From: Microvelia longipes
Taxonomy: Eukaryota > Arthropoda > Insecta > Hemiptera > Veliidae
Direction of reading: 5' to 3'
Assembly: GCA_018340805.1 (NCBI GenBank)
Contig: JACMZG010001913.1
Span: 42,181,708 to 42,245,707, forward strand
Length of the DNA stretch: 64,000 nt
The position numbers and the translations under genes are program-made. Position 1 is the first letter of the stretch. Each line of letters starts with the position of its first letter. The notes beneath the pieces are model-generated. The model searched no databases, had not been told where the DNA came from, and saw only the letters and a list, made by a program, of their open reading frames with translations. Below, piece after piece: positions 32,885 through 46,111 of the stretch.

Positions 32885-33995
32885 GTGTTGGTATATAGGT
32901 AAAACCATTGTGTTTGCTTTAAGCATAGAGATATATACTAGAGGGAGCATAGCCTATCTTAATACATTGAGAGGCCTGAAACATTTTTAGTGGGGCTCTC
33001 AGGGGCTCTGTGTAACCTCATTGAAACCTCCTCCAAGAGGAAGTTATGGTTATAATTAATCAATTGTTTTCGGCTTCCCGCAGATTGTTTATGTTGTGAT
33101 TTGTATTTTAAACATTCTACTATATAATTTACTGTTTTTTTGTTCTGTTTATTTGTTGATAATGATAATCGAATGTGGTCAGGTTACTTTTTCGATGTTT
33201 CAAAATTCAACCAATAGGACCTCTCTAGTAATATATCTCTATGGCATTAAGTCCGAAACCGGGATTCAACAGGGCATCTGTTTCAGGTGTTTTTAAGAAC
33301 CTCCTGAGAGGTTTTCACAATGTTTTCTCCCGGTGTATTTATACTAGAGTTGAATCTTGGAGGTTAAATTAATATTTGTGACTAGTTGTACTATCCGTAC
33401 AACTAGACAAGTTGTACGGATAGTACTAACTTTGTACTATAGGACAAACTAGAAAGTTTTTTTTTATGAAGTCAAAAACCCGCAATAATGACTCAGCAAA
33501 AATTTCGAAAATTCTTGAAACTCATAATTTGGCGATCGGTTTGAGATTTTGCACGCATGTAGTAGTCATATATAAGTCTACAAAATGTGCCAAGTATCAT
33601 CATATTATCAGCATTCATTATTTAAAGTTTTATGGAATTGCTTGTTGGTCTTTTAAAAACATAAAAAAAACGCAGAATAACTCAATAATGTTTTAATTCG
33701 GTAGAAGTGTGTAACTATGCATAATAAATAAGAACATCAAGTTTCTTTTCAATACAAAAACTGTCTATGATTTTTGTTGGATCATAAAAGTAAGACGGCA
33801 TCGAGTGAGGTCAGTGCTTGAATGGGTGACCGCTGGGAAAGAAAATAATGTATTTGCTATCTAAGAACGAGCGAAGCGAGTCCGTAGACGTGTTACACTA
33901 CAAGTTTGGGGATTTTTATATTCTAAGGACGAGCGAAACGAGTCCGAAACAGGAGGATGAGCGTAGCAAATCTGATGTTTTTGGGAAAAGTTTGA
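32885..33995 (+). repeat. 5S-like dispersed repeat, copy C (MITE-interrupted)
   Basis: Begins GTATATAGGTAAAACCATTG and is interrupted by a MITE (32923-33243). It resumes TTAAGTCCGAAACCGGG, has its best 5S-like segment at 33778-33839 (GGTCAGTGCTTGAATGGG followed by TGACCGCTGGGAA), then GGACGAGCGAAACGAGTCCG modules and a T-run. A perfect 17-bp stem (33388-33404 / 33410-33426) lies inside. Confidence 0.7.
32923..33243 (+). mobile_element. CATAGAG-type MITE, complete, 321 bp
   Basis: Inverted termini: left GCATAGAGATATATACTAGA, right CTCTAGTAATATATCTCTATG. It is flanked by TTAA on the left (32919-32922) and by TTAA four bases beyond the right end, so a TTAA target is possible but not exact. The interior holds ACATTGAGAGGCCTGAAAC, CTGTGTAACCTCATTGAAACC and TTGTTTTCGGCTTCCC. 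No coding capacity. Confidence 0.75.
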
Positions 33996-34154
33996 AGTTT
34001 TTTTTTCTTTTTCTTATACGAAGAAGAAGAAAACTATCCTTATATACTTTGTCTCAGGGAAGCAAGACTATGACTGAGAGAATAATATACAAGAATGATA
34101 CAGAGAATAATAGACAATTATTCAACCGATGAACAAAGAATTGAAAAGCAACTC

Positions 34155-34325
34155 TTCTTTGAAAATTTGTTTGAATGATTCTCAAAACCTCTTAAGAAAA
34201 TTTAAGCTATTTAACATTTCCCTGAAAAGAATACAAACATTTTTTTTATCTGGGAAATGTTTTAGCTTAAATTTTCTTCATAGGTTTTGATAAATGTTTC
34301 AATCGAATTTTCAAAGAAAATTTGC
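34155..34325. repeat. Inverted repeat, about 75-bp arms
   Basis: AAAATTTAAGCTATTTAACA ... on the left matches the reverse of GAAATGTTTTAGCTTAAATT on the right. Outer segments TTGAAAATTTGTTTGAATG and CGAATTTTCAAAG also pair. A small foldback element with no coding frame. Confidence 0.6.
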
Positions 34326-34612
34326 ATTTTGTATTTCATTACAGAGAAATGATTCTGCAGCAATGTTTGGATGTTACGAATTTAGCTATTGCTGAAAAAT
34401 CTTTATAGGTACCCCTTATTGCCACAACATAGCAATCGCTAATGAGTTTTCTGTATATTACATTAAAATCAATGTAATACACAGAAAATTTTTTTTCTGA
34501 TGAAAATTTCCATTAACTATCAAGGTGGTAGAATACTCAACCATCAACCGTACCATTACAACTATAGGTTGATTCCCTATCAGCACTACTCAATTTTAAC
34601 TCTAATCTTATG

Positions 34613-34617
<5 letters not shown>

Positions 34618-34661
<44 letters not shown>

Positions 34662-34690
34662 ATATATATATAATATATATATATATAACT
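34618..34690. repeat. (TA)n microsatellite
   Basis: Alternating TA with two TAA interruptions. Confidence 0.9.
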
Positions 34691-35089
34691 AGTAAAGGAA
34701 ATAAAAAAGTATGGGTAATTAATAGAGGTAATAGATATTCTTGATGATTCGATTGAGAATTTTACATTTTTCGAATTTATTAATTATTACATTTTTTTCG
34801 ATTGATTATTAGTTTTTCCCAAAACGAAGGAATATAACATGACTCCATTGAGGAATTATTAATTGAGATATATATAAATGAGATATTCGAAATTCGTTTG
34901 AATTTCGAAATACCGAAAAAGTAACTTAAACACCTAAATAATATAATCAAATACACGGTACAAAATTAACCTTAACTTATATATTAGAGCGTTTAGGGCG
35001 GAAAGCCCTAAATGATTGATTTTTTATAACCTTTATTTATAAAATCTAGGAGAAGATTACAATAAGTTTACACACAGCATTAAAAAATC

Positions 35090-35360
35090 ATAGAGATATA
35101 TTACTGGAGAGGCCCTATTGGTTGAATTTTAAAATAACGACAATATAACCTGACCATCTTCAACTATTAATATAATTAAATAAATAAAACATAATTACAG
35201 TAACCTTTTGGGTAGAAAGTTTGTAATACAAATTAAAACACAATCGATGTGTAGGCAGCCGTGGAGGTTAAATTGAGGTTACATAGAGTCCCTGAGAGCC
35301 CTAAATTGATGTTTCATGTATTGAGGTAGGCTATGCCTCCTCTAGTAATATATCTTTTTA
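35090..35360 (-). mobile_element. CATAGAG-type MITE, reverse, diverged
   Basis: Left CATAGAGATATATTACTGGA, right CCTCCTCTAGTAATATATCT. The interior in reverse shows GGTTACATAGAGTCCCTGAG and TTCATGTATTGAGGTAGGC. Confidence 0.65.
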
Positions 35361-35589
35361 GGAAAAAGATGTTTCAAGCCTATTAATGCCGAAATAGAGT
35401 AAGCCCCCTCTAGTTATATATAGCTATGCGTGGAGCCAATAACTTATCAAATCATCGTAATAGATTGGACTCTTTAATCTTTTTGGTAATGGAGTTTCCA
35501 GGGATTTTAAACTATGGAAGAACCCTTCCCCTTCTCTTCGTGATCAACTGAACATGCTCTGGCATTTTGGATGATTTAGCAGCTTCAAA

Positions 35590-36225
35590 TAAAGAATCTT
35601 AATTTCACATTTCAAATACATCACCCTGATTAACTCAGTTTCGTTTGGAGCTATCGCGATATACTTGGTATCTACCCTGACTAAGTAGTAAGTTAAATTG
35701 GAGCATACCTTATTATTGCTTATTTCAGAAACATTGTCATATTCCTAACAATTTTATACCAATATAAATAAATTCCGGTAATTTTTCCCCGAACTATCGT
35801 TTGGCATACATAAGTACTATTACCCATTTATAATTAAAAAAAAAAAATTTAAATTAAAAAAAATTAGCTCACTGATTCACCAGAATTAATAATTGCATAG
35901 AAAAAATATAGGTCTGGGAAAAATTACCGGAATTCAGCGATATTGGTATAAAATTGTCTAGGATATGACACAGTTTCAGAAATGATCCATATATACTCTA
36001 TGTATACTCTAATTTAACTTTTAAATGTTACCGTAGAAAAACACACATCGGTAATCAGATTAACACTCATGCCAGACGATTACCATACAAAAAATTAGGT
36101 ATTTAAACTCCCAGCTGTCTACTTAGTGGGGGTAGATACTAATTTTATCACTATTCCTCCGTACGGAGTTGAGTAATCAGGGCGATCTATTTAAAATGTA
36201 CCACCCTGTATAATTTCTGTTAGAA
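35590..36225. repeat. Foldback element with long imperfect inverted arms
   Basis: The inner arms CAATTTTATACCAATAT and ATATTGGTATAAAATTG, and AATTCCGGTAATTTTTCCC and GGGAAAAATTACCGGAATT, pair closely. The outer arms (CACCCTGATTAACTCAGT on the left, GAGTAATCAGGGCGATC on the right) pair less well. An AT-rich loop separates them. No frame of note. Confidence 0.65.
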
Positions 36226-36489
36226 GACATTATCAAAAGTAAGTATTAAAGACTTACTCTTAGCATGATTATTTCCTGTTACAAATTATTTTCTACTTAA
36301 ATTACAACTAAATGAATGCTCTTGCGGAATACACATCTCTGGACAGATTACATGTAGCAGAAAACGATCTAAAATATGCTACATCATTTTCAGTTTAGAA
36401 GTTTTAACAAAAATATTTAACAACAAAAAAAAATTAAGATAATCTGAATTGAGAGCTAAAAATGCTCAACATGTTTTAACAACATAATT

Positions 36490-37400
36490 TAAACATAAAG
36501 AGATATATATTACAAGAGCATACCTTATGTTCCCTCTAACTTTAAATACATCGAGACTAAAACACTAAGATGAGGATTGAATATATTTTGGGACCTTAGA
36601 ATAATACTATATATAGAAGGAGCACAGGACCGTAAACACAATGTAATTCCACTGATAACACGAAAGCCGGTTGACTGGTGCAACTAAGTAATGCTGCCAA
36701 CCTGACAACAAAACATTATTTTAAATGTTTGTCATAAATATCTATTAATGAAGAAAGATCGTAAAGAACAAATATAATAACTTAAAACACCTGCTGAGTA
36801 TTAAATAAAACTGGTCTTAGATGGCAAAAGAGTGGCGGAATACAAGAATCTACATTTAGTTGACGAGGACTACTTTTTATATATAATTTTAATAAATATG
36901 TTAAACTACAATTTAAAATGCTTAAAATATTGTAATGCACCCATATTTATATTAGTATTTTATGAATAATCAATAATTAATTAATAATAGAACATAATAA
37001 TTCAGTAACCGGAAGTATTGCCAACTTTTTTTAGAAAATTGTATATTGTTAGGGTGGCAGCATTACTTAGTTGCACCAGTGAACCGGCTTTCGTGTTATC
37101 AGTAGTGTTCCTTCTATATATAGTATTATTCTAAGTTTGGGACACTTAGAGGGTCTGTGCAACCTCGTTGTAACCTTTTCCAAGATTGCATAGAGCATAT
37201 AAATATATACATTGAAGCATTTAAATACATTGAGAGGTCTGAAACATCGTTTTGGGGCTCTGTGTAAACTCATTAAAACCGCCTCCAAGAGTGAGTTAAG
37301 GTTATAATATATCAATTGTTTTCGGCTTCCCACACATTGTTTGTGTTTTCATTGATGTTTTTAACGTTCTTCTATATACGTTAGTGTAATTTTGTTATGA
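36490..37400 (+). repeat. CATAGAG-type MITE split by an hAT-like insertion
   Basis: Left part AAAGAGATATATATTACAAG to about 36594. The right part resumes at 37144 (ACTTAGAGGGTCTGTGCAAC). A second overlapping partial copy from about 37185 carries GAAACATCGTTTTGGGGCTC and TTGTTTTCGGCTTCCCAC. At least two rounds of insertion are nested here. Confidence 0.6.
36595..37135. mobile_element. hAT-like MITE, 541 bp, exact 8-bp TSD
   Basis: Inverted termini CTTAGAATAATACTATATAT and ATATATAGTATTATTCTAAG lie between identical 8-bp duplications TTTGGGAC (36587-36594 and 37136-37143). A second inverted block inside, CACGAAAGCCGGTTGACTGG (left) with CCAGTGAACCGGCTTTCGTG (right), extends the arms to about 110 bp. 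No transposase; the interior is AT-rich. Confidence 0.85.
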
Positions 37401-37528
37401 TTATTAAATTACATTTCTAGCGAAATACCTTTCGCTACAAAATTTACGATTTTTTAAATTTACAAAATCGAAATATACATTTCAAAAAGGTAAAAAATAG
37501 GATACAAAGCGAAATTTACATTTCTATG

Positions 37529-37827
37529 GCATAGAGATATTATTACTAGTGGGGCCCTATTACTTGAATTTTGATTAAACCAGACCACCTTCGCAAAAAA
37601 TGTAATTTAATAATCATTACAAAATTACACTAACGTATGTAGAAGAACGTTGAAAATACTAATCAAAACATAAACAATGTGTGGAAAGCCGAAAACAATT
37701 GATTTATTACAACCTTAATTCACTCTTGAAGGAGGTTACACAGAGGCCCTGAGAGCCCCAAAAAGATGTTTCAGGCCTTTCAATGTATTGAGATAGGCTA
37801 TGTCCCCTCTAGTATATATCTCTATGC
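37529..37827 (-). mobile_element. CATAGAG-type MITE, complete, 299 bp
   Basis: Symmetric ends GCATAGAGATATTATTACTA and CTAGTATATATCTCTATGC. The interior is the reverse of 32923-33243 (GTGTGGAAAGCCGAAAACAA, GGAGGTTACACAGAGGCCC, TTTCAATGTATTGAGATAGG). Confidence 0.8.
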
Positions 37828-38239
37828 AAGATTGTGTTAAGATTATAATAAACCAATCGTTTTATAACTTAACGATATGGCCAACTTGATAGGAGAGAAG
37901 TGATCCATTATTCTCTATATTTAACGTCATTGGTAAGTACTTAAGAAAAAATAAATGTTCGTACGAGCGACATTTACAATAATTTTTTAAATATCATAAA
38001 TGTAATCCTGATTTTTAGTTATATTAAAGGGAATAACCCTGTATGTTCTTCAAAATCTTAATAAAAACATGTGATTTACCTGCACTATAGTTTCTCGTTT
38101 TCTTTAACTAAATTATTTAACATTTATTTCTCTTTAACAGTTATTTCACTGAATTTAATACACAATCATTAAAGTACAAAATCACGATAAAAAGTAAAAC
38201 TCGCCTAATGTTATCAGGGTTGCCAATAAAATTAAGTAA

Positions 38240-39230
<991 letters not shown>

Positions 39231-39639
39231 CCATGATCTTAACTTAAGGGGAGCACATTTTTTCTTTGGAACCCAACATACATACACATACTTACATATA
39301 CATAGGTACTTTACTCATTCATTAGTGCGTGTGAAGTATACATTTTATACTTTCTTTATACATTACTTTTTCCATGAAAAGTTATGTATAAATGAGGGGA
39401 AGTAAAGAGTGCGAAATGAGTAATAAAATTCCAGGAATAAAGGGAGGTTTGAAAGTGGAGATAAATATCAGCTGATTTCTAGGAAGAAGTACAACTGCGG
39501 AAAAAATAGTGGGGGTTGGGGGGCGGTAAAAATTACGCCAATTAAGCTATTTAAATTGCAATTTTGTTGTTTAATAAGCATACATAAAGATAGAAAGGTT
39601 TTACAACGGATTCTAATTAAAATTTAGGTTTAAAATTTC

Positions 39640-39862
39640 TAAATAAATTTGAAAATGTTTCGCAATGGTAGCGTAAGGTGGGGAAGATATGGGGGAGGGT
39701 GTTTACCCCCACTTCTAAGCGAGTTGAGTCGAGTTTCAGTTTAGGCCCGCGGTCTGTGACGAAAGCCTCCCTCTGACGTTGTGTATACGTAGGACACCCC
39801 ACTACTACCCCCTCATCCGAGTTACGGTTAGTAGGTAACCTGTGACGAGAAATACGTAACTG
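39640..39862 (+). promoter_or_regulatory. CpG-richer region with three TGACG half-sites; possible CREB 5' exon
   Basis: This stretch is visibly richer in G+C and CpG than its surroundings. It contains CRE half-sites TGACG at 39757, 39774 (TGACGTT) and 39843. It ends at a good donor sequence, ACTG|GTAAGT (cut after 39862). A non-coding first exon of CREB, 6.7 kb upstream of the first coding exon, would fit. No TATA box is obvious. Alternatively it is merely GC-rich spacer. Confidence 0.3.
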
Positions 39863-39870
39863 GTAAGTTC

Positions 39871-41549
39871 AAGTATGGGTCCATTTTGTGTTTAAATATC
39901 TTATTGACCGTTTTCGTCTTGTGATCTAAATAAAATGTTAGATATTGTCGTAATCAAATAGAAATTTAGGTAACGCCTGTGTGTGTCTTTTTACATACAT
40001 TCTAAATATCTAATAATCATGGCGGACAACTAAAAATTTGTTATCAAAGTTTTTTTTACGTAGTTTCTTTTCTTGTTTAGCGCGTGTGGTTCGAAAATTC
40101 AAATCTTTATTTTTATTTACTTTTTTTTATTAACTTCTGTAACGCATTTTTAAAAATATAAGGGAAATTTAATAATAAATTTTCCTGGCTGTGACCTTGT
40201 CAAGAATGAGAGGTTATTTTTCGACCTGTGTGTATTATGTTCACAACTGTACCGGTAATATACTTTTAAATAAACAATTTTAAATTATTCTTTTTTAGCT
40301 GTAATTATTCAACTCGATTATCATATTTTCAAACGAGCTGGGTTTGGTTATGGTTTCTTATTGTTTTCCTTACCACGGGATTTCACAGTTTTTCATTTGA
40401 AGAGGCTCAAATTTGAATATTCAATTTAATGATTAATTGTTTTATAAAACAAATCGATTTAATTATTCATTCATTTTTATCTTTACATGGGTTCCTGTTG
40501 AATTTTAAGTATTTTGCTTGAGTTGTTTAGAACCCTAAGAAAAACCTTCCCTTTGAGTGTCAAAATTGGTCTTGTTTTGCTATTTTAGACTTTGGTTTGT
40601 TATATGTGATGTTAACTTGGTTTTACTGTGAGTGAAGTTCATGTCCTTTATGTTATGGATAGTTTGTATGACGATGAAGTCGTTAAATTTTCCTTCCAAT
40701 ATGGATTTGGGTAAGATATTGGATTTTCAAAGAGACAAAACTATTAGAGGGAGTCCACAACAGCTTGTATTGTATTTGGCCAATGATAGTCATGTATGCT
40801 GTACTTTGTTTTGTTTGAACGATATGATTCATGATCTAACGAAACACCTTTGCCCACGAGTGTAGTGGAGAGGGTATTCCATCGAGTATATAACTATAAC
40901 AATAGGAGATTCTGCTATAGTATAATAGAATAACGAGTGAACCGACTACCCTCATAAACCTGTACTAGTATAGAAACTCAATATTTCAAAATGGCTGTCA
41001 GTTAGTTAAGATGACAACGAAGAATGAAAGATGTGTTTGTAACTGTCAAAATATTGTGCCATGTTATTTTATTTGTGTCTGAAAAAGAAAAAATGTATCT
41101 CTTTGTTTTTGTTTTATACAAATTTCTGTCTAACAACCTCTTCCACAATAAATCAAGTCGCTAAAGTAGCCCTAGCGGACAAAAATTTCTTCTTTTGATA
41201 TTGGCACTTGTTTTGACAGCCCGAATTATGCGGGTTAAGTCACCTGTTGATTTTTTATTCCACTGTAGATGCAGCTGTACTATGAAAACACTTATAAGAT
41301 TTAAAGGGTATGCCGAACAATATCTACCAAATGTAAAGAAACTAAAACTGGCATTGACCAATAAAAATACAGGATTTAATATAGTGCTCTATCTGACACA
41401 AAATTGTCTTCCTTTAATCATAATCATTATTTCAACAACAAACTTTGCTATTCAATGAAAATACAATTTGTCTTAAACGATTAAAATTTTCTTGGATTTA
41501 TTATTCCACAGTCTTCATCATTCTTGATTTTATAATAATAAATCTATTT
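39871..41549. other. Spacer or CREB 5' intron
   Basis: No family repeat except a solo AAAGAGACAAAACTATTAGA end (about 40728-40755) matching the TIR at 44181. The + frame at 40632-40865 has no recognisable domain. Confidence 0.4.
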
Positions 41550-41729
41550 TATTGTTTAACACATGGCTAAAATCAGTTGACAATGCAGGGAAAGAGTGTC
41601 ATGGACCCAATGAGGTTAGTCCGATTTGAAATAGTGGTCGTGGTTTAATATCTAGGAATAACCTCATTGGCTCCTTGGCATTTTTTTCCCATGCTGTCAA
41701 CTGATTTTAGCCATGTGTTACACTATAGT
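41550..41729. mobile_element. CACACGG-type MITE, short form
   Basis: Left ACACATGGCTAAAATCAGTT, right GTCAACTGATTTTAGCCATG, with interior CCAATGAGGTTAGTCC and AACCTCATTGGCTCC also inverted. Size about 180 bp. Confidence 0.85.
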
Positions 41730-43089
41730 AATATTAAGCCCATGTTTACAATTTATAAATTGCAAAGTCAAATGAAAAGAGTACTTCCATAATAATAATA
41801 TTTGCTAGATCTAAAAAAAGTCAAAAGTTTTAATGAAATTTAGACTTCAAAATTTTAATTGACATAAAACATAGATAAATAAATGCACCTATTATGCTAA
41901 TAAATTAGCATAATAATGCAACATAGGATATTAAAATACAAGATTCATTAATTGCTTTCAAAATAGTTTTATTAGGAATAATCCAAACATTAATGCTCAA
42001 TTTATAATATTTTTTGATAATGTTATAAAGTATGATCAGATTTAATTTAATTATTAATTAATGATTATTAATAATTAATTAATAATTATTAATAATAAAT
42101 TAATGATAATAATTAATTTGCAAATTAAATTATTATCAGCGGAAAGAGAATATAATACAAAAACACGAAGAAAGAGAAAATAATGGACACAAATACTGTA
42201 ACTTGTGTTCGCCATACCATAGCAACCACAAGTTATGTCATCGTAGAGATAAAAAAAAAATTGAAATGGATTATCATTTTTGAGTACAAACTGCATTTGG
42301 AATGTCACAATAATTTTTAAGAAGTAAGTTCAACAGATGCACTCCAATATCAACAACAATATAATCAATTACAAGCTGAAACAAATGTTCTCATATCAGC
42401 TTAGGCAGGCTGGGTTAATCCTAAGGTGGTACCAGGGATGTCTGAACGACTGAACGAGATTCTAGGGAAATAAGCGGAAGGCTTAGGAAATATCAGCCTT
42501 GAAATATTGTTAGGCAGATGTTGACAAAACAATAAAATATGATGTAGACGTGTGTGTTTCATTTTTATTGTTGTCTCAATCACTGGCACTTCTTTGGCTT
42601 GATTACAGACCATTGAATTCCCTGGTTTTTGATGGCGGCCCATCTTTTACAAATTGGTAATGTCTGTATATATTCTAAGAAGACATTGGTTTCAGTTTGA
42701 TTTACTCTTATCTCCTTTATAATACTTTGTTCCTTTCTAGAAAAATGCTCATATTTATACTATAATATGAAAAATTGTATCAGTTTTGTTTCGAATGCAT
42801 TGATTTAATTATCTTAGTATTGTGTGTAAATTTATTGTCTACACTCATGTTCTGGGACATTTGATAGTGCCGGACAACCTTTGGTTTCTGGTTGGGATAG
42901 ATATTGCCAAAATCGTGGCACCCACAGTATACAATATATTATGACTTCAAATTAATAATACTGTTTCATAACAAACCTTATTGGTTTAATCACATTTCTC
43001 ATTTGTTTTTATGAGCCAAAATTACCCAATAAAATACTTTTATTATATAAATAAATTAAACTTTTTGGTTAACTTCTGGGATATATTTA
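41730..43089. other. Gene-free sequence
   Basis: AT-rich, with a TTAATAATTAATTA-rich stretch near 42045-42120. The minus frames at 42075-42308 and 42401-42643 show no domain I can name. Confidence 0.4.
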
Positions 43090-43303
43090 CATAGTACGAC
43101 ATACAGGTTAAAATCAGTTGACAGTGTGGGAAAATAGTGTTGAAAGACCACTAAGGCTGGCCAAATTTTAAATTGAGGGAATTGTTTATCATCTAGGAGT
43201 AACCTATTATGGCTTTTACTTATAAATATGTTGTTACCTCATTGGCTCCTTTGCATTATTGTCCCACGCTGTCAACTAATTTTAACTGTGCGTCATCCTA
43301 TAA
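43090..43303. mobile_element. CACACGG-type MITE, short form with insertion
   Basis: Left AGTACGACATACAGGTTAAA, right CTGTCAACTAATTTTAACTG then TGCGTCATCCTATA. About 35 bp longer than its relatives, with a duplicated TAACCTxATTxTGGCT-type block in the right half. Confidence 0.8.
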
Positions 43304-44180
43304 TGATAGAGCACAATTTCATGTGTTATTTACAATTTAAATTGAACTTTCAGAAAAATGTGCTCAATGATAAGTTTAAGATTTGCAATTTTTTATACTA
43401 CTAACGAAATAACCTTGGTAATAATTATGTTTTAGTTAGTTTTATAAGCAACGTATTATTTGTGAAATAGTGATGCATTGTTTATTATTAAGAATAAGAA
43501 GGTGTTATTAAACTAGTTTATTTTCATGCGTAGTGCTAATATTTAAAAATAATTGTGAATAACATTTTGTTTTATGTGAAACCCTTGGACATACCTACTA
43601 ATTTTAAGTTTTCCTTAATTAGGAAAAGGAAAAATTAAAATTACACTTTTGACTTGTGTTTCTGGTCATCCTGGATGGATATGTGTGTTAGTAGATAAGA
43701 ACATGGTAAAAGAGCCTCCAATACTTAATTTTATTCATTTTATTTAATTATGGTATTATTTAATTTTATTAACTTAAATTACTTTAATTTTATTGTTTTT
43801 TTCTTATTGTACATATGTGTACAATTGTACACAATATTGTATACAATTATGTGGAGCTTTAATCAGCCTTGGCCGCTTGTGTAAATTTAAAAATAAATAA
43901 ATAATACCATATGTACTAAGGTATTTATCAAGCTGGCATCTTTTTACATTCTTACATCCGTACATTCTTTTTACGGACATTAATCTGTTAAGCCTTATTG
44001 TGAATTTCTTTGTGTAAACCAAAGAATATTTAGATAAATAAAGATGGTCCTGAGATTTATAGTTTGGGACAAGATAAGGTTAGTTCCTAAGCCAGTTAAC
44101 AGGAGCGCTAGCGTGTAATATGGTGGTTTCACTATGCCAACTACTAGAATGCGCCACTGTTGTCTAAATGTAATATAAGC

Positions 44181-44467
44181 AAAGAGACTAAAACTATTAG
44201 AGGGAGGATACAACAGCTCTTATCATTCCTTGGGTAGCTAGATGCCCTAACGGTAAATTGGTGACGTCATAGTTTTAGTCTCTTTGGGTGTATAAATATG
44301 TGCTCCGATAGAAGTTGTAAGGGAGTGGGGAGTAGTTCGTCTCTCTCTAGGGAGACTATAGTAGGGGTAAGTACAGTTAGGGCACCTATGGAAACTGTCT
44401 CACTTCCAGACCCCTTATCACTGTGTTAAACGGGTCCTGTACTCCCTCTAATAGTTTTAGTCTCTTT
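44181..44467. mobile_element. Foldback/TIR element, 287 bp (AAAGAGACTAAAACTATTAG termini)
   Basis: Left AAAGAGACTAAAACTATTAG then AGGGAG; right CTCCCT then CTAATAGTTTTAGTCTCTTT. A third internal copy of TAGTTTTAGTCTCTTTGG at about 44271 suggests one element nested in another. A single TGACGTCA lies inside (44262-44269). Confidence 0.75.
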
Positions 44468-45059
44468 GAATGTAAAGAAATCACATTTTTTGATAAATGC
44501 ATTTGAAAATTTGCTTATATTGTTGTAGTATGCTGCTTATATAAACTAGGATATAGGACAACAACCATGTGGCCACAAAGTGGCCCTTATCGCTGACACC
44601 CGTGTCTTACCCGCGGTGCGGCTAATAGGTCGAAGGCCAATTGTTTTCTTAAAATAATACAATATATAGAAGAATCATTACTGATAACAAGAAAGTCTGA
44701 TTTCTGGTGGGCTTAGAAGGCAGTAGCCTGAACAACACACAGAACCTAGTTTGTTGGCTCTCTTCAATCTCAATGAAATATCTCTGCTAATCACCGCAGA
44801 CTTTTTCCCATTTATTTGTAATTTAAAATGCAATATAATTCAAAAATATTACTTATCGCTTCTACAAGTGCTTAAGAAATCATTTTCATGTAATTTATCG
44901 TGTGACTTTGCATAATTTTGATAAAATATTAATTATTCTCAATAGAGCCATTAGTATTATCATTTTGTATTATGCTATGTAAATTAATTTTATTATATAT
45001 ATTTTTTAAACATATAGCTCATATATTCTTTTCTTGCTTTATGCCAAGTTACTATTGTA
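44468..45059. other. Gene-free sequence with one short dispersed repeat
   Basis: ACAACAACCATGTGGCCACA (about 44560) resembles ACAACAACCATGTGGTCGCG at 57662, a possible low-copy repeat. Nothing else recognised. Confidence 0.4.
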
Positions 45060-45690
45060 TAAATTACTCATAAGTTACAACTACATAAAGTGAAACATAA
45101 GTTACAAATACATAAAGTAAAACATCAGACTAATACATAAAGTGCAACATGAGATACTAATATATAAAGTGCAACTTGAGTTACAACTACATAAAGTGCA
45201 ACATAAGTTACAACTACATACGTTGAAACATAAGATACAACTACATAAAGTGAAACATAATTACAACATACATAAGTTACAACTACATAAAGGCACATAA
45301 AGTTACAACTACATACATTGAAACATAAGATACAACTACAATAAAGTGAAACATAAGTTACAACTACATAAAGTGCAAACAGAAAATACAACTACATAAA
45401 AGTGAAAACAAGTTACAACTACATAAAGTGCAACATAAGTTACAACTACATAAAGTGAAACATAAGTTACAACTACATAAAGTGCAACATAAGTTACAAC
45501 TACATACATTGAAACATAAGATACAACTACATAAAGTGAAACATAAGTTACAACTACATAAAGTGCAACATAAGTTACAACTACATACGTTGAAACATAA
45601 GATACAACTACATAAAGTGAAACATAAGTTACAACTTCATAAAGTGAAACATAAGATACTTTTACATAAAGAGCAAATGAGTTAGTTACA
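45060..45690 (+). repeat. Minisatellite, 24-bp unit
   Basis: About 25 repeats of AAGTTACAACTACATAAAG followed by TGAAAC or TGCAAC, some with CATACGTTGAAACATAAGAT variants. The unit is a multiple of three, so it creates open frames on both strands that translate only as repeats. Confidence 0.95.
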
Positions 45691-46111
45691 TAAAAATATA
45701 ACTTGATAATAAAGGGTTGCTTTCTTACTACTCTCTCTTTAAATTAATAATGGAATTTAGTAGAATTTTCAGTTTAGTTTTCAAGGACCAATGTTGAATA
45801 TTCTTATTTGCCTCTTGCAGATAAAATCATTTAAAAAACTGTTGTTTCTTTTTCTTTTAGTTAATTTAAAAAATGGCTAAAATCAAGCAAAACTGAAATT
45901 AGTTCTCATATCTGATTGTTAGTATTTTTAATATTTTCACCAGGCACTAACCAGGGAGATAAAGAATTTAGTGGAAATGTTATAAACACCTGCATCAGGT
46001 ATTATCGTAATTCTGTATATTGCCAAATGCATATATGCATGAAAGATATGTAAACAAACTTAAGTTCCCATTTAATTAACATGACCCCAAACTCATTGGG
46101 TCAATAAACAA

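Noticed and set aside
33848..34132. 94-residue + strand frame
   Set aside because: It starts in the GAGCGAAGCGAGTCCG modules of a dispersed repeat and continues through low-complexity sequence; no homology recognised.
40632..40865. 77-residue + strand frame as an upstream CREB exon or small gene
   Set aside because: No domain, no flanking splice consensus joining to CREB in frame, and part of it is a transposon terminal repeat.
45125..45685. Long frames on both strands within 45.1-45.7 kb
   Set aside because: Produced by a 24-bp minisatellite whose unit is a multiple of three; no start, domain or splice context.
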